From: Absidia repens
Taxonomy: Eukaryota; Mucoromycota; Mucoromycetes; Mucorales; Cunninghamellaceae
Assembly: GCA_002105175.1 (NCBI GenBank)
Contig: MCGE01000015.1
Coordinates: forward strand, 1 to 64,000
Reading direction: 5' to 3'
Length of the DNA: 64,000 bases
Part shown: positions 61,587 through 64,000 of the stretch, piece after piece
Numbering within the stretch: position 1 is the stretch's first letter
Layout of the letters: each line of letters begins with the position of its first letter
The notes under the pieces: model-generated
The model's database searches: none
What the model was told of the DNA's origin: nothing
Seen by the model: the letters and a program-made list of their open reading frames with translations, nothing else
Translations under genes and position numbers: made by a program

Positions 61587-61839
61587 TATTTGCGATCAAT
61601 TGATGGGTAATACAAATAGAAGAAAAAAAAAGCGAAGCGGGGTTTTTGGCTCCCATGAATTTTAAATTAGGTCTGTGAGCAGGTGTTTTTTTTTTTATGA
61701 CTGGTGGGCGTGTGCGAGTTAGTGAAGGGGAAAAGTCCTAGACAAGTACACGTTCTATATAATAACCAGAGAATTTACAGCGTACTGTGTTCAGTTAAAG
61801 TACCATGTTTATTCAATAACAATGATTTATCACACTAAT

Positions 61840-62966
61840 CTAAGGGACAAAAGGGCACTTTCCACCAGTGGAAGCTGACTTTTCGGCTTTTTCACCACCA
61901 TTCTTGTACTTTGATAATTGAATCATCAAATCATTAGGGTCGTAAAAGGTTTCCAGCTGTCAAAAACGAAAAGCAAAGCATGAGAACATACTGCAACCAG
62001 GTGGCTATATGTTATCATATGTTACCTTTTCCACTTGGAATTTATCATTGACATGAGCAACGGTAACACCAAATGATTCTACCACTTCGTTGGAGGCAGG
62101 CGCTTCCAATTTTTTACCATTGCCAAGGTTCACGCTCAAATCACCCACCATTAAGCCCCAATGACTTTTTTTTTTTTAAAAAAAAACAGATGGTTAATTC
62201 ATATAGCCCATTCATATATTTTTTCCCCCTGTATATGATATAACTTACCGCCATTTGAAAGCAACTACAGGTGGACCTGAATAAACTTCTAAAACTTCCC
62301 ACGAAAAGGTTTTGAGAGCACGTTTAAACAATTTATGAGAATCACTGAAGTTGGTTTCACTAGCTTTGTACAACTCCGTATCACCAATTAAAGCATTATA
62401 TGTGCCTATCTATATACATCAAGAAAAAGGAATAATGAAAATCGACCCATTTTTTGCATGCGCCATAACTCCGACATTAGCTCTTTCTTTTCTGGCATAG
62501 TTTTATACCTTCAACATTTCCTCCACAGTGTGGAATTCATGGCCATTGACTGAAAATTGATACTTTTCAGGATTGATGGTACGGATTTGATCAGCTCGAA
62601 GCTTATACGACATTTCCTTTTCCCAGTTCTTGTAATGTAAATAGAAGTCAAAGGGTAAAATGTTAATTTTGAAATGCCGCCTTTTCTTTTTCTGAAATTG
62701 GCAAATGTCATACCTTGACGAGATTAGAGACCAACCACCCAAGGGAGCCTTCTTCGTGAGTTACGGTTTTTTCTGGCCAAAAAGAATAAATAAATAAATT
62801 TCAGGGCTTACAAATAACACATCATATAATTATATTTATGGTACTTACCGAGATCATATGCTTGGTTAACCTTTTTATAATCAGGAACGCGACCATAGCG
62901 CCATTCATGCTCAGTGTCATTCAACACAGCATTGGGGTCAGTCATAAAATCAGGGAGGTCCGCCAT
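61840..62966 (-). CDS. Pathogen-related protein family (plant PRP-like, SnoaL-type fold)
   Basis: Six exons join in phase: 62966-62849, 62772-62714, 62628-62509, 62409-62249, 62164-62026 and 61956-61840, giving 237 residues, near the plant family length. Matching parts are WRYGRVPDYKKVNQ, EEGSLGWLVSNLVKNWEKEMSYK, RTINPEKYQFSVNG, GTYNALIGD, FKRALKTFSWEVLEVYSGPPVVAFKWRHWG and a final TFYDPNDL. These follow the barley/Arabidopsis pathogen-related protein block by block from memory of that family. The biochemical role is unknown even in plants; the fold suggests small-ligand binding. The acceptor at 62165 follows an A run rather than pyrimidines, but the phase and the RHWG motif support it. Confidence 0.75.
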
Positions 62967-63349
62967 TGCGTTATAAAAGATAATGTAAGAGTTTGAAGAA
63001 GGAACAGTAAAAGAAGAAAAAAAAAAGATATCCTGCTTTCGCTTAGCTTTTATAAGAAACAAAAATATCCAATTATTATCATGTGAGCCAAAAATCTATA
63101 TCGTAGGACAGACAACATAATCCTTCCGACATTGATGACGATTGGTACGACATTCTTTATGTATTCTCTGACAGAGTCATTTCTTTTTCTTTGTTTGAGT
63201 TATTAACAATTTCACATCATGCTTATCACAATGGAAGGAACACATTTACTTACATAATAGGCTGGCCATCGAACAGTTTGGGCTTCATATATTTTATTTT
63301 TATTTTTCTGTTTTATAAAATAAAATATATGAGCGGGGTATATACAGTA
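62967..63349. other. Intergenic, no gene
   Basis: Promoter region of the pathogen-related protein gene, AT-rich, with no other feature. Confidence 0.45.
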
Positions 63350-64000
63350 TGACTAGTCGGGTGGAGATTAATTACGAGATTTTGGGAGAGAGGTGATGGG
63401 AGTAGTCATTGATAGGCTAAAACGCAGTACAAAATGATTTGTAGAGATGGGTATTCCTACAACAAGATCTGGATTTATTTATATAACTAATGAGAAGGAA
63501 TAGGACTATCTTTGACAGTAGGTGATTTAAAACTGCCAACCAGCTCCTGGATGTTTCCGGAAAGGTAGGTAGTCATAATGTGTAACCTAGAAAGCAGCTG
63601 TTTGATAGTGAACGTGCAAAAACAGATACAAGGGATACTTTTTTCACCATACTGTTGGACACAGAATGGTTAACAAAAAGAATATATTTTATTGAAGCAG
63701 AATTGGAAGATATTAAAACTAAAGGAGAAGGGTTCATTCCAACAAGGATTTCCACGGAAGGATCTCTTGGAGGCTCAACGAGGAAGGTTATTTTGAGATT
63801 TGAAAAAAGGTAATGCTAATCTAAAGGAATGATTGTAAAACGGGAACTAATATATTTCCAAGGCATGAGAATGACTAACTGAAGATCTGTTATGGAAGTG
63901 CAGTGTACAACAACGTCAACACTAATCTAATGGGGTGCTGATAGTAAAAAAAGGGATCTATTGCACATGACATGATTGAGATTAATGGGACATATTCCAT
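63350..64000 (+). repeat. Dispersed repeat copy F, cut by the window end
   Basis: The stretch matches the left half of copies A, C and D: ACTGCCAACCAGCTCCTGG (63532-63550), CTAGAAAGCAG, then AATATATTTTATTGAAGCAG (63681-63700), units with TGCTAATCTAAAGG and CAACACTAATCTAATGGG, GGGATCTATTGCACATGACA, and GGGACATATTCCAT at the edge. The arm, the core and the B-box-like block should lie just beyond the window. Confidence 0.7.

Overview
The window is nuclear DNA of a filamentous fungus, most likely an early-diverging one (Mucoromycota, probably Mucorales). This is inferred from three things. The DNA is AT-rich, with many short GT-AG introns (about 45-120 nt) that often hold long pure A or T runs. 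Almost every recognisable protein is a conserved eukaryotic or fungal one (Erg6, OMP decarboxylase, Slt2-type MAP kinase, GPH1, Emp24, Zn2Cys6 factor). Several genes are typical of early-diverging fungi and animals but missing from Saccharomyces (RAD51C, HUS1, LAMTOR2, a GT49-like transferase, a USF-type bHLH factor, a Bin3/MePCE methyltransferase). There is no bacterial operon structure, no rRNA and no convincing tRNA gene.

Layout, left to right. 0-7.4 kb: the 3' end of an unknown gene, then ERG6 (+) and HUS1 (-), which converge across a 1.6 kb dispersed repeat. 7.4-13.1 kb: a gene-poor stretch with decayed coding remnants, a USF-like bHLH gene (+) and a GT49-like glycosyltransferase (-). 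13.8-24.0 kb: a cell-wall-integrity type MAP kinase (+), a mitochondrial fission protein (-), an inverted copy of the repeat, a coiled-coil protein (+) and a C2H2 factor (+). 24.0-36.1 kb: OMP decarboxylase (-) divergent from a MePCE-like gene (+), then a run of minus-strand genes: MIX23, an AVT-type amino-acid transporter, glycogen phosphorylase, and a peroxin/dysferlin-domain protein with an N-terminal C1 zinc finger. 36.5-48.3 kb: EMP24 (+), RAD51C (-) divergent from LAMTOR2 (+), a Zn2Cys6 factor (-), a C2H2 factor (+) and proteasome subunit alpha-3/PSMA4 (-). 48.3-64 kb: two more repeat copies, a CorA-type Mg transporter (-), a FYVE protein (-), mitochondrial ribosomal protein mL40 (-), an unknown two-pass membrane protein (-), a low-complexity protein (+), a doubtful membrane-protein gene (-), a plant-like pathogen-related protein (-), and a final repeat copy cut by the window end.

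The genes are ordinary housekeeping, signalling and trafficking genes with no obvious cluster. The least explained structure is the dispersed repeat: five clear copies plus one degenerate copy, in both orientations. It has internal degenerate subunits, inverted copies of a GAATAAAATATG-type arm, and a tRNA T-arm/B-box-like motif fused to an E-box (CACGTG) in three of the four copies that retain that region. A bHLH factor of the CACGTG-binding class is encoded in the same window and has the same motif upstream of its own TATA box. Also notable are 13-nt and 16-nt microexons in HUS1 and ERG6, a C1-peroxin fusion, an acidic tail on RAD51C, and a possible 16-nt intron or frameshift. All exon joins were read by eye and kept only when GT-AG borders, phase and protein-family continuity agreed.
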